The notes under the pieces are model-generated. The model ran no database searches. It worked only from the letters and a program-made list of their open reading frames with translations, and had not been told where the DNA came from. Source: Pseudothioclava nitratireducens (lineage in GTDB: Bacteria; Pseudomonadota; Alphaproteobacteria; Rhodobacterales; Rhodobacteraceae). From it: DNA of 64,000 bases. Positions 35,753 to 44,708 of this stretch are shown one piece after another. Where the stretch lies: positions 186,001-250,000 of the forward strand of contig NZ_JARGDK010000003.1 in NCBI RefSeq assembly GCF_029210495.1, in the 5' to 3' direction. Position 1 is the stretch's first letter. The number at the start of each line of letters is the position of its first letter. Both the position numbers and the translations under genes were made by a program.

Positions 35753-36394
35753 TCACTTTGCCGCGTTATAGGCATCGACAAAGCAGGCGACCTGATCGGC
35801 CATTTGTTCGGTGGTTGTGTCGCGATTGAAGAACTCGACGAAACCGATCTCGGGAAAGACCAGATAGGTCTGCGTCGAGTGGTCGATGAGCGTGTAGGGA
35901 TCGCCCGGATTCTGCACCTTGTAATAGGTGCGATAGGCCTGCGACGCCGCTTTGATCTGCTCCGGCGAGCCCGTCAGGCCAAGCATGCGCGGATGCATGA
36001 TATCGGTAAATTCCGCCAGCGTTTCCGGAGTATCACGCTCGCTATCGACGGAAATAAACACGGGCGTCACGTTATATCCGCGCTCGTCGAGCAGAAAAAC
36101 CGCCTCGGCATTTCGGGTATTATCAAGCGGACAGACATCCGGACAATACGTATAGCCGAAATAGAGCAGGCTCGGCCCGGTCACGACATCCTTGTCCGTC
36201 ACCGTCTCGCCGGTTTCAGAGACAAGCGTGAACGGCCCGCCAAGCTGGCCGCTGCCCCCCACAACACCGCGGCGGCATTGCGCGAAGATGTCTTCGGACC
36301 CGGCGGAAAACTGAGTTACGCCCCAAGTCAGGCCAAGACCTGCCGCGGCGGCCACTGCGGCAATGATGGCATAGGTGCGAGTGGAAATCGGCAT
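35753..36394 (-). CDS. senC: SCO/SenC copper chaperone (PrrC)
   Basis: 213 aa membrane-anchored thioredoxin-fold protein. N-terminal helix (about res 8-28), copper/redox motif Y-C-P-D-V-C-P (Cys84, Cys88) and conserved His in LIDHSTQTY. It delivers copper to cytochrome oxidase and influences the RegB signal in Rhodobacter. Divergent from regB across 93 nt. Confidence 0.94.
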   Translation of the reverse strand: MPISTRTYAIIAAVAAAAGLGLTWGVTQFSAGSEDIFAQCRRGVVGGSGQLGGPFTLVSETGETVTDKDVVTGPSLLYFGYTYCPDVCPLDNTRNAEAVFLLDERGYNVTPVFISVDSERDTPETLAEFTDIMHPRMLGLTGSPEQIKAASQAYRTYYKVQNPGDPYTLIDHSTQTYLVFPEIGFVEFFNRDTTTEQMADQVACFVDAYNAAK

Positions 36395-36487
36395 TGGCTT
36401 ATCCTGTGTTCTGGTCTTTCATTGATCGCGCGGCGTGAGGCTACTATCAAGGCTCGGTCGTTTAAATGTGACAACCGGACCCATCTT

Positions 36488-37891
36488 TTGACAGATCAAG
36501 CCCAGCAAAGCTTTGCGACAGATCAAATCGCGCCCGAGGCCCATTATGACTGGGTGCGGTTGCGCACGCTGATTTACCTGCGATGGACCGCCATTGCGGG
36601 TCAGCTTGCAGCGCTTTTTGTCGCGTGGTGCTGTTATGAGATCGCGCTCGACTTGCCGCTGTGTCTGGCAACCGTCGGTGCGGCCGTTGCGGCGAACCTC
36701 GTCGCCATCTTCCTGTTCCCCGAAAACCGCCGTCTGACGCAGGCCGAAGTCACCGCGACACTGCTGTTCGATACGGCCCAGCTTGCCCTGCTGCTGGCGC
36801 TGACCGGCGGTCTCAACAATCCGTTCTCGCTGTTGATCCTCGTCCCGGTGACGATCGCAGCCACCGCACTCGAACGGCGCCCGACGATCCTGCTTGGTCT
36901 TGCGACGATGGGCATGATCACGCTTGCCGAACTGTATCACCTGCCGCTCGTGACCCGCGCCGGAGAGGTGATCAGCGTCCCGCCGGTGCTGGAATTCGGC
37001 TACTGGATCGCAATCATCATTGGCGTCGCCTTTCTTGGGCTTTACGCCCACCGCATCGCGCAAGAGATTCACACGATGGGCGATGCGCTTCTGGCGACTC
37101 AGCTTGCCTTGGCGCGTGAGCAGAAGCTCACCGATCTTGGCGGGGTCGTCGCGGCGGCGGCGCATGAACTGGGCACGCCACTGGCGACGATCAAGCTTGT
37201 CTCCTCCGAGCTTGCCGATGAGTTGGACGACCGCGAGGATTTGCGGGGCGATGCGCTGCTGATCCGCGAGCAGGCGGATCGCTGTCGGGACATTCTTCAT
37301 TCTATGGGCCGCGCGGGCAAGGACGACCTGCATCTGCGCACCGCGCCCCTGCTTGCCGTGCTCCGCGAAGCCGCAGAGCCCCATATGGAGCGCGGCAAGG
37401 AAATCTATTTTGACACGACGCCGGGCGAGGGCGGGTCAGACAAACTGCCCACCGTTTATCGCTATCCCGCGCTCATCCACGCCTTGCGCAATCTGATCCA
37501 GAACGCCGTCGACTTCGCCCAAAGCACCGTCTGGGTCGATGCTGAATGGACCGACAAGACCATCACCGTGCGCATTTCGGATGACGGGCGGGGCTATGCG
37601 CCGACCGTCATCAACCGGATCGGCGATCCCTTTTTGCACAGTCGCGGCACCCCCCCCGATCGCAGCCAGCGCCCGGAATATGAAGGTATGGGGCTAGGCT
37701 TGTTCATCGCCAAGACCCTGCTCGAACGTACCGGAGCACGGCTGGGTTTTGCCAACGGGACAGAGCCTTTTTCCGCGAACCGCGCTCAGCCGACACGATC
37801 TGGAGCGGTGGTCACGGTCACTTGGCCGATCCAACGCCTCGCGCCGCCCGAAGCCGGGCCACTGGGCGAGAATCAGCCCTTTGTCATCTGA
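36488..37891 (+). CDS. regB: Redox sensor histidine kinase RegB (PrrB)
   Basis: 467 aa from a TTG at 36488. Six membrane helices (about res 25-190) include the quinone-binding GGLNNPF motif (107-113). The H-box AAAAHELGTPLATIKL carries His226, the redox Cys266 lies in EQADRCRDILHSMGRAGKDD, and G-boxes DDGRGY and GMGLGLFIAKTLL follow. Length and order match Rhodobacter RegB/PrrB (about 460 aa). No in-frame ATG or GTG precedes the conserved DWVRLRTL segment within the expected distance, so TTG is the likeliest start. An 8-C tract lies at 37650-37657. Confidence 0.93.
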   Translation: MTDQAQQSFATDQIAPEAHYDWVRLRTLIYLRWTAIAGQLAALFVAWCCYEIALDLPLCLATVGAAVAANLVAIFLFPENRRLTQAEVTATLLFDTAQLALLLALTGGLNNPFSLLILVPVTIAATALERRPTILLGLATMGMITLAELYHLPLVTRAGEVISVPPVLEFGYWIAIIIGVAFLGLYAHRIAQEIHTMGDALLATQLALAREQKLTDLGGVVAAAAHELGTPLATIKLVSSELADELDDREDLRGDALLIREQADRCRDILHSMGRAGKDDLHLRTAPLLAVLREAAEPHMERGKEIYFDTTPGEGGSDKLPTVYRYPALIHALRNLIQNAVDFAQSTVWVDAEWTDKTITVRISDDGRGYAPTVINRIGDPFLHSRGTPPDRSQRPEYEGMGLGLFIAKTLLERTGARLGFANGTEPFSANRAQPTRSGAVVTVTWPIQRLAPPEAGPLGENQPFVI

Positions 37892-37925
37892 TGGTGTGCA
37901 GATCGAGAGAATTAGATCTATTCGC

Positions 37926-37941
37926 TTAACCGGCCATTAAC
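37926..37941 (+). promoter_or_regulatory. Perfect CtrA box upstream of the PAS/DivL-like gene
   Basis: TTAA (37926-37929), 7 nt, TTAAC (37937-37941), an exact copy of the CtrA consensus, 47 nt before the ATG at 37988 and 35 nt after the regB stop. Only the plus-strand gene can be its target. Confidence 0.65.
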
Positions 37942-37987
37942 TATTGCCCCGCAAAACTGGCCTCGGGACAGGTTAAGAGGCCAAGAA

Positions 37988-39589
37988 ATGCAAGAGCAAT
38001 GGCTACAGGCACTCCTGATCGGGCTGACATCGGTTGGCTCGGCAGTACTGGCGTTGATGGTGATGTCGGTTGTGCTCAGTCGACGCGCCAAACCAACGGT
38101 GCGCAGTCACGCGCATCCAGAGCTGGAAGAAACTGTTTTCCTCTTTGACGATCAGGACTTGGTCGACGCCACCGCACCGGCACGCACGCTGCTCGACGCG
38201 ACTCCCGTCGCCGGCAGCGATTGGGCGCGGCTTTCCACCTTCATCGCTCCGCGCTTCGAGAAATTCGCAGAGGCAATGTCCACATTGGCGGCCAATGGCC
38301 GGCTGGAGCTGACCGAGAAGCCGGGCGACGATGGCAAGGCGCAACTGCGCCTGATTGCTGAAGACATCGCCGGGCTGGCCCGCATCACGCTCATCGACCC
38401 GGAGGCTGAGGGGCGCGGGATCATGGTGGACGGCCTCTCTCAGCGGGCCCTCGAAGATGAGCTGGACCTGCTGCGCCAGACGCTCGATAAATCGCCCGCA
38501 CTCATCTGGCGCGAGGATGCGAACGGCGATGTCACCTGGGCCAACCGCGCCTATATCCTGCGCTCTCACGCGCTTGAAACCGCGGATGAGACCCTGATCT
38601 GGCCGCTGCCCAAGATGTTCGCGGTGCCGCAAGGAGCGCTACAGCATGGTCCCCGGCGACTGCGGATCGAGGGAGAGGGCGAAACCGCCATCTGGTTCGA
38701 CACGCACAGTTTTCCAATCGAGAGTGGGACGCTCTACTTCGCGCTACCTGCCGACGCGACGGTGCGTGCCGAGAAAGCGTTGCGCGACTTCGTGCAGACC
38801 CTGACCAAGACCTTCGCCGATCTGCCCATCGGGCTTGCTATTTTTGATCGGCAGCGACAGTTGCAACTGTTCAACCCGGCGTTGCTGGACCTCACGCAGC
38901 TTGGACCGGAATTCCTCTCGGGGCGACCCACGCTCTACGCCTTCCTCGACCGGCTCCGTGAGGCGCGCATGATGCCCGAACCCAAGGACTACCGCAGTTG
39001 GCGCCAGCAGATGACCGAACTGGAGAAAGCCGCGGCCGCCGGTTTCCACACCGAGACATGGAGCCTGCCGAGCGGACAGACCTATCGGGTCACGGGACGC
39101 CCCCATCCAGACGGCGCGGTCGCCTTCTTGTTCGAGGATATCTCGTCCGAAATGTCTCTGACCCGGCGTTTCCGCGCCGAGATCGAGATGACCCACGAAA
39201 TGCTCGACCAGATGACCGAGGCGGTCGCCGTTTTCCAAGCCTCGGGTGAGATGGCCCTGTCCAATGCGGCCTATGGCGCGCTCTGGCGGGTAGAGCCGGA
39301 AACCACGCTTGGACAAGTGACGCTGCTGGACGCGCTCAAGCTATGGCAAAACGACTGTGATCCCGACCCGATCTGGGCGCGGCTGCGCGATTACGCACTG
39401 CGCCTCGGCGACAAGACCCCGCTGAGCGGGCAGGTTCGGCTCAAATCGGGCAATCAGATCGACTGCCGCTTTTCGATCCTTCATGGCGGTGCGCTGATGG
39501 CCCGCTTTTCCACGGGACATCGGCAAGAGCCCCTGCCGGCACAACAGATCGGTGGCTCGACTGACCGCCCCCTGCTCAACGCCGAGTGA
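37988..39589 (+). CDS. Membrane-anchored multi-PAS protein, probable kinase-less DivL homologue
   Basis: 533 aa. One N-terminal membrane helix (about res 8-30), then at least three PAS-like units (about 160-255, e.g. RQTLDKSPALIWRED; 265-385, ADLPIGLAIFDRQRQLQLF; 395-510, TEAVAVFQASGEMALSNAAY) and a possible fourth at 47-130. There is no DHp or ATPase domain; it ends after the last PAS. The following genes tsaE-amgK-murU-addB-addA-trxA are, from memory, the neighbours of divL in other alphaproteobacteria, and DivL modulates CckA/CtrA signalling. A perfect CtrA box precedes it. The name is inferred from context and architecture. Confidence 0.7.
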   Translation: MQEQWLQALLIGLTSVGSAVLALMVMSVVLSRRAKPTVRSHAHPELEETVFLFDDQDLVDATAPARTLLDATPVAGSDWARLSTFIAPRFEKFAEAMSTLAANGRLELTEKPGDDGKAQLRLIAEDIAGLARITLIDPEAEGRGIMVDGLSQRALEDELDLLRQTLDKSPALIWREDANGDVTWANRAYILRSHALETADETLIWPLPKMFAVPQGALQHGPRRLRIEGEGETAIWFDTHSFPIESGTLYFALPADATVRAEKALRDFVQTLTKTFADLPIGLAIFDRQRQLQLFNPALLDLTQLGPEFLSGRPTLYAFLDRLREARMMPEPKDYRSWRQQMTELEKAAAAGFHTETWSLPSGQTYRVTGRPHPDGAVAFLFEDISSEMSLTRRFRAEIEMTHEMLDQMTEAVAVFQASGEMALSNAAYGALWRVEPETTLGQVTLLDALKLWQNDCDPDPIWARLRDYALRLGDKTPLSGQVRLKSGNQIDCRFSILHGGALMARFSTGHRQEPLPAQQIGGSTDRPLLNAE

Positions 39590-39631
39590 TCCTCGCTTGC
39601 AGAGCGCATCGGAGGCGGTAAAACTGCTGCC

Positions 39632-40120
39632 ATGCCCGATGCGCTCTTTTCCCTTCTGCTTGACGATGCCGATGCTACGGATCGCCTCGGTGCGGCCTTC
39701 GCCCGGCTCTTGCGCGCTGGCGACGTGCTGTTGCTTGAGGGGCAAATCGGTGCGGGCAAGACACATTTCGCTCGCGCCGTCATTCGCACCTTGCTCGCGG
39801 CCAATGGGGCGCAAGAAGACATCCCCTCGCCAACCTTCACGCTGGTGCAAACCTATGATGCAGGCACGGAAATCTGGCACAGCGACCTCTATCGGCTGAC
39901 CAGCCCCGACGAGGCGATCGAGCTTGGCCTCGAAGAGGCGTTCGACAGCGCAATCTGTCTTGTGGAATGGCCCGACCGGCTTGGCGATCTGGCCCCGGAC
40001 CGTGCCCTCACCTTGCGATTTTCCTACGAGAATGAGGGGCAGTCGCGCCGCGTCGAGGGCTTTGGCGATCGTACATGGCGGGGGCGTTTGGTCGCGTTTC
40101 TAGAGGACTCTGATGGCTGA
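39632..40120 (+). CDS. tsaE: tRNA t6A biosynthesis ATPase TsaE
   Basis: 162 aa. Walker A GQIGAGKTHFAR (about res 39-50), PSPTFTLVQTYD and HSDLYRLTSPDEAIELGLEEAF with the conserved VEWPDRL. TsaE drives the TsaB-TsaD complex in making t6A37; MtaB at 2455 acts on the same base later. Overlaps amgK by 8 nt. Confidence 0.94.
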   Translation: MPDALFSLLLDDADATDRLGAAFARLLRAGDVLLLEGQIGAGKTHFARAVIRTLLAANGAQEDIPSPTFTLVQTYDAGTEIWHSDLYRLTSPDEAIELGLEEAFDSAICLVEWPDRLGDLAPDRALTLRFSYENEGQSRRVEGFGDRTWRGRLVAFLEDSDG

Positions 40121-41114
40121 GCGGCACACCTATATCGACGCGTTCCTGACACAGGCCGGTTGGGGAAACGCTGCGCGTCATCCGCTCGCGGGCGATGCCT
40201 CTGCACGTCGGTATCTGCGGCTGACGCAAAACGGACAGAGCGCGATCCTGATGGACTCCCCCTCCGGCCCCGAGACGCAGCGTTTCGTCCGGATCGGAAC
40301 CTGGCTCACCGAAGCCGGCTTTTCTGCGCCCCGCCTCCTTGCCGAAAATGCAGGTCAGGGCCTGTTGCTCCTTGAGGATCTGGGCGATGATCTGATCGCC
40401 CAACTCGTCGCCAAAGACCCCGCCCAAGAAGCCCCGCTCTATGCTGCGATCACCGATTTTCTAACCGCGCTGCACCGCGTCCCTGCGCCCGATTTCCTGC
40501 CAGATCTGGGCGCTATGGAACTGGCCGATCTCGTAAGGATCGTCCCGGATTGGTATCCGTGCCGCTCAGCGACGGCAGCCGACGAGGTTCCTGAGCGGAT
40601 CGCGGCGCTCTATTCCGGGCTCAACCGCGAGGCGCCCGTGATGTGCCTGCGCGATTTCCATGCGGAGAACATCCTTTGGCTACCGGATCGCGCGGGGCCC
40701 GCCCGTCTGGGGCTTCTGGATTTTCAAGACGCCGTACGCGCCCATCCCGCCTATGACCTCGTCTCGGTGTTGCAAGATGCCCGGCGCGCTGTCTCCGCCC
40801 AGACCGAGACCGCCGAGCGCCAGCGCTATGCGAGGCAAAATATGCTGGAACAGGATCGATTTGATACGATCTACGCTCTGCTCGGCGCACAACGCTCCCT
40901 GCGTATTGTCGGCATTTTCGCCCGGCTCTGCATGGCCATGGGCAAAGCGCATTACGTCGATCTGATCCCGCGAAGCTGGTCCTATATCGAGCGCAATCTG
41001 AGCCATCCCGCACTCGAGCCGCTCGCCCGCGTCATTCTCGCCGCCTATCCAAGGCCAGACCAAGACATTTTGAACAGGATCAAAGACAAATGCGGCACGC
41101 TCCCGATGCGCTGA
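40113..41114 (+). CDS. amgK: N-acetylmuramate/N-acetylglucosamine kinase AmgK
   Basis: 333 aa APH-fold sugar kinase: LLLEDLGDDLIAQL, Brenner loop CLRDFHAENILWLP (His, Asp, Asn) and metal Asp in GLLDFQDAVRAHPAYDL. AmgK phosphorylates MurNAc at the anomeric carbon, and the next gene encodes MurU, which makes UDP-MurNAc: together the salvage route that bypasses MurA and gives intrinsic fosfomycin tolerance in bacteria that have it. Overlaps tsaE (8 nt) and murU (25 nt). Confidence 0.88.
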   Translation: MAERHTYIDAFLTQAGWGNAARHPLAGDASARRYLRLTQNGQSAILMDSPSGPETQRFVRIGTWLTEAGFSAPRLLAENAGQGLLLLEDLGDDLIAQLVAKDPAQEAPLYAAITDFLTALHRVPAPDFLPDLGAMELADLVRIVPDWYPCRSATAADEVPERIAALYSGLNREAPVMCLRDFHAENILWLPDRAGPARLGLLDFQDAVRAHPAYDLVSVLQDARRAVSAQTETAERQRYARQNMLEQDRFDTIYALLGAQRSLRIVGIFARLCMAMGKAHYVDLIPRSWSYIERNLSHPALEPLARVILAAYPRPDQDILNRIKDKCGTLPMR

Positions 41115-41782
41115 TGCTATTCGCGGCCGGCTTCGGCACGCGCATGGGCGCTCTCACACAGGATCGCCCCAAGCCTTTGGTCGAAGTGGCCGGACGCCCG
41201 CTGATCGACCACGCGCTGGATCTTGTCGAGAAGGCGCAGATCGCGCGAACGGTTGCGAATATCCACTATCGCGGCGCCCAAATCGTTGATCACCTCTCCG
41301 GGCGGCCCATTCGGATTTCCGATGAAACCGACCGGATTCTCGAAACCGGCGGGGGGTTGCGCAAAGCGCTGCCTCTGCTTGGCTCGGGGCCTGTTTTCAC
41401 ACTGAACACCGATGCCATCTGGACCGGAGCGAATATCCTGCGCCAGCTCCGTGACGCTTGGACGGGGTCGGAGATGTCCGCGCTGCTTGCTCTCGTTCCG
41501 CCCGAGAACGCCCGTGGACACCAGGGCAAAGGCGATTTCTCGGTGGCACCCGACGGTCGCATCAGCCGCGGCACCGGCTACGTTTACACCGGCGCCCAGA
41601 TCATCAATCCCGCTGGAATAGAGACGATTCAAGAGGATGTCTTCTCACTCAATCTTCTTTGGGACAAGCTGATCGCGGAAGGTCGCGTCTTTGGCCTGAT
41701 CCATCAGGGCGGCTGGTGCGATGTCGGGCGCCCGGAGAGCATTCCGCTCGCAGAGGCGATGTTGGAGGAAGGCGATGTTTGA
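41090..41782 (+). CDS. murU: N-acetylmuramate-1-phosphate uridylyltransferase MurU
   Basis: 230 aa nucleotidyltransferase. N-terminal signature LFAAGFGTRMGALTQDRPKP, VEVAGRPLIDH, acidic LNTDAIW (metal Asp) and C-terminal WCDVGRPESI. Acts with AmgK in peptidoglycan sugar recycling. Start at 41090 overlaps amgK by 25 nt; a second ATG at 41114 would begin exactly at the family core. addB begins 8 nt before its stop. Confidence 0.9.
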   Translation: MRHAPDALMLFAAGFGTRMGALTQDRPKPLVEVAGRPLIDHALDLVEKAQIARTVANIHYRGAQIVDHLSGRPIRISDETDRILETGGGLRKALPLLGSGPVFTLNTDAIWTGANILRQLRDAWTGSEMSALLALVPPENARGHQGKGDFSVAPDGRISRGTGYVYTGAQIINPAGIETIQEDVFSLNLLWDKLIAEGRVFGLIHQGGWCDVGRPESIPLAEAMLEEGDV

Positions 41783-44708
41783 ACCGGGCCTCCACGCGCT
41801 GCCCATCGGTGTCGATTTTCCCGACGCCCTCGTGCGCGGGTTGATCACGCGTTTCAGCGATGAACCGCCCGAGGCCATGGCTCGGGTCACGCTCTATCTG
41901 AACGCGGGCCGGATGCAGCGCGCGGTCAAAGAGGCATTCGATCGGCACGGGGATGGTTTCGTGCCGCGCATTCGCCTGATTACGGATCTGGGCAATCTGC
42001 CGATGCCGGGCCTGCCCGCGCCTATCCCAAAACTTCGCCGTCGCCTTGAGCTGGCGCAACTCGTCGAACAATTCATCGGGCGGCTTCCCGGTTTTGAGAG
42101 CGGCGCCGGGATCTTCGCACTCGCAGACAGTCTCGCGGAGTTGATGGCGGAGATGCAGGTCGAGGGGGTAACGCCCGACGATCTTGCTGCGCTTGAAATC
42201 GAAAGCAGCCATGCCGCGCATTGGCAATTCAGTCTCGCGTTTATTCGTATCGTGGCGCGTTATTTTGCAGATTCGGCCGAGCTCGACGCCGAAGCGCGCC
42301 AGCGCAAAGTCGTCGAGACCCTTACCGAACGGTGGCGTGCCGCACCGCCCGCAGACCCCGTGATCGTCGCCGGATCTACCGGATCGCGGGGCAGCACTTC
42401 GCTTTTCATGGAGCTTGTGGCGTCACTGCCGAATGGGGCGGTCATCCTGCCGGGGTTTGACTTCGATATGCCCATTTCTGGCTGGACTAGTCTCTGCTCT
42501 GGCCAAATCCCGGCCGAAGATCATCCGCAATATCGCTTCAAGGCTCTGATGGATCGCCTCGGCCTGGGCCCGAGTGATGTAAAGCTCTGGACAGATGCGC
42601 GCCCCCATGCGCCGGATCGCAATGCACTCGTTTCGCTGGCAATGCGTCCCGCACCGGTCACCGATCAGTGGCTGAGCGAGGGGAAAAATCTTGCGCTTTT
42701 GCCCGAAACCACCCGCGATCTGACCCTGATCGCGGCGCCCGACCCACGCAAAGAGGCCCTGGCCATCGCGCTGGTCCTGCGCGACGCATTGGAACGGGGC
42801 GAGACTGCGGCCCTGATCACGCCCGACCGGCTTTTGACGCGGCGCGTGGCAGCGGCGCTTGACCGCTGGGGCATCCGCCCCGACGACAGCGGCGGGCAAC
42901 CGCTCCATCTGTCGGCCCCAGGCCGGTTGCTGCGCCATGTCGCCGAGGCGCGTGGCGCCACGCTCTCGATCGAAGACCTGATAATCCTTCTAAAGCACCC
43001 GCTTGTGGCGACTGGATCAACCGGGCGAGGCGACCACCTGCGACTGACCCGAGATCTCGAACTGCACCTGCGCCGCTATGGGCCCGCCTTTCCCGACCGA
43101 GCCTCCCTGACGCAATGGGCCGCGCGCAAGGCAGACGATCGCACCGTTTGGGCGGACTGGCTCTCTGAGTTCATCGAGTCCTTACAGGCTGCGCCGAAAC
43201 AATCTCTGTCTGCCGTTATAGAGGCCCATATCGGCAGCACTGCGCACCTCGTGGCAGGGCCGGGCGGCAAAATCGAAGCGAGCCCGTTCTGGAGCGGACC
43301 GGGTGGTGCGGAGTGTCGCGCGATCATTTCTGAGCTGGCAGAACAGGCCCCATTCGGCGGCGAATACGCCGCTGCGGATTATGCAGATCTGCTTCGGCGG
43401 CTGCTTCAGGGCGGCATGATCCGGCGCACAGAGATCGTGAATCCCAACGTGATGATCTGGGGGACGCTGGAGGCGCGCGTTCAAGGCGCGGATCTTGCGG
43501 TGCTTGCCGGGCTGAACGAAGGAAGTTGGCCCGAAGCGACCGCTCCGGACCCATGGCTGAGCCGTAAAATGCGGCTCGATGCGGGTCTGTTACTGCCTGA
43601 AAGGCAGATTGGCCTCTCGGCGCATGACTTTCAGCAAGCCGTTGGCGCGCGCCGTGTCGTGCTGACCCGCGCCAGCCGGGATGCAGAGGCTGAAACGGTG
43701 CCCTCGCGCTGGCTCAATCGGCTAACGAACCTGATCAACGGCCTTCCCGAGCGACAGGGGCCAGAAGCCTATCGCGCGATGTGCGCGCGTGGCGATGACT
43801 GGCTGCGTATGGTCGAGACGATGGAGCGGCCGGCATTCACCATCCCGCCCGCACGACGCCCCTCCCCCCGGCCACCCGTCGAAACCCGCCCGCGCGAGCT
43901 TCCCGTCACGTCCATCAAGACACTGATCCGCGATCCTTACGAAATTTACGCACGCAGGATCTTGCGCCTGCGCAAACTTGATCCGCTGCGGGCGGAGCCC
44001 GATCCGCGCCTGCGGGGGCAGGTCCTGCACGACGTGATCGAACGCTTCGTCAAGTCGTTTGACCCAAACCTTCCGCCGGAGTGCTTGCAGGAACAGCTCT
44101 TGCTCGCGGCGCAGGAGGTCTTTGAAGCTGAAATTCCCTTCCCGAGCGCACAGCGACTCTGGCTCGCGCGCATCCGCAAGATCGCAGAGAGTTTCGTGGC
44201 CGACGAGTTTGTGCGCCGCACAGAAGGCACGCCCGCCATCATGGAAGAAAAAGACTCCATTTCACTGAAAATGCCGGTTTTTACGCTTACCGCCAAACCC
44301 GACCGGATCGATATTCTCCACGACGGACGAGCCCGCATTCTTGACTATAAATCCGGGACTGTGCCCTCGAAGAAGCAAATGCGCAGCTTCGACAAGCAAC
44401 TGCTGCTGGAGGCCGCGATGGCCGAGCGCGGCGCATTTACGAAGATCGGGCCGGTTGCGGTCGCTGATATGACCTATATCCGCCTTGGCGGGGACGGCGA
44501 GACACAGGTTATCGAGCCAGAAACCGGCGAACTGGACGAGGTTTGGGTCAAATTCACCAAGCTGATCGCCCGCTATTTCAACCCCGAGCAAGGTTACACC
44601 GCGCGGCGCGCGATGCATTCGGTCGACGCGACAAGTGATTACGATCAGCTATCCCGCTTTGGCGAATGGGAATTGACCGATCCCAGCCATGCCGAGGTGC
44701 TTGAATGA
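41775..44708 (+). CDS. addB: Double-strand break repair protein AddB
   Basis: 977 aa. An inactivated-helicase-like N-terminal two thirds and a C-terminal RecB-type nuclease with the ILDYKSGTVPS motif (Asp-x-Lys). The family segment IRDPYEIYARRILRLRKLD precedes it. This is the alphaproteobacterial AddB, which with AddA resects DNA ends for RecA loading, replacing RecBCD. Start at 41775 has GGAGG 6-7 nt upstream; a longer frame back to 41721 lies inside murU. ATGA overlap with addA. Confidence 0.94.
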   Translation: MFEPGLHALPIGVDFPDALVRGLITRFSDEPPEAMARVTLYLNAGRMQRAVKEAFDRHGDGFVPRIRLITDLGNLPMPGLPAPIPKLRRRLELAQLVEQFIGRLPGFESGAGIFALADSLAELMAEMQVEGVTPDDLAALEIESSHAAHWQFSLAFIRIVARYFADSAELDAEARQRKVVETLTERWRAAPPADPVIVAGSTGSRGSTSLFMELVASLPNGAVILPGFDFDMPISGWTSLCSGQIPAEDHPQYRFKALMDRLGLGPSDVKLWTDARPHAPDRNALVSLAMRPAPVTDQWLSEGKNLALLPETTRDLTLIAAPDPRKEALAIALVLRDALERGETAALITPDRLLTRRVAAALDRWGIRPDDSGGQPLHLSAPGRLLRHVAEARGATLSIEDLIILLKHPLVATGSTGRGDHLRLTRDLELHLRRYGPAFPDRASLTQWAARKADDRTVWADWLSEFIESLQAAPKQSLSAVIEAHIGSTAHLVAGPGGKIEASPFWSGPGGAECRAIISELAEQAPFGGEYAAADYADLLRRLLQGGMIRRTEIVNPNVMIWGTLEARVQGADLAVLAGLNEGSWPEATAPDPWLSRKMRLDAGLLLPERQIGLSAHDFQQAVGARRVVLTRASRDAEAETVPSRWLNRLTNLINGLPERQGPEAYRAMCARGDDWLRMVETMERPAFTIPPARRPSPRPPVETRPRELPVTSIKTLIRDPYEIYARRILRLRKLDPLRAEPDPRLRGQVLHDVIERFVKSFDPNLPPECLQEQLLLAAQEVFEAEIPFPSAQRLWLARIRKIAESFVADEFVRRTEGTPAIMEEKDSISLKMPVFTLTAKPDRIDILHDGRARILDYKSGTVPSKKQMRSFDKQLLLEAAMAERGAFTKIGPVAVADMTYIRLGGDGETQVIEPETGELDEVWVKFTKLIARYFNPEQGYTARRAMHSVDATSDYDQLSRFGEWELTDPSHAEVLE

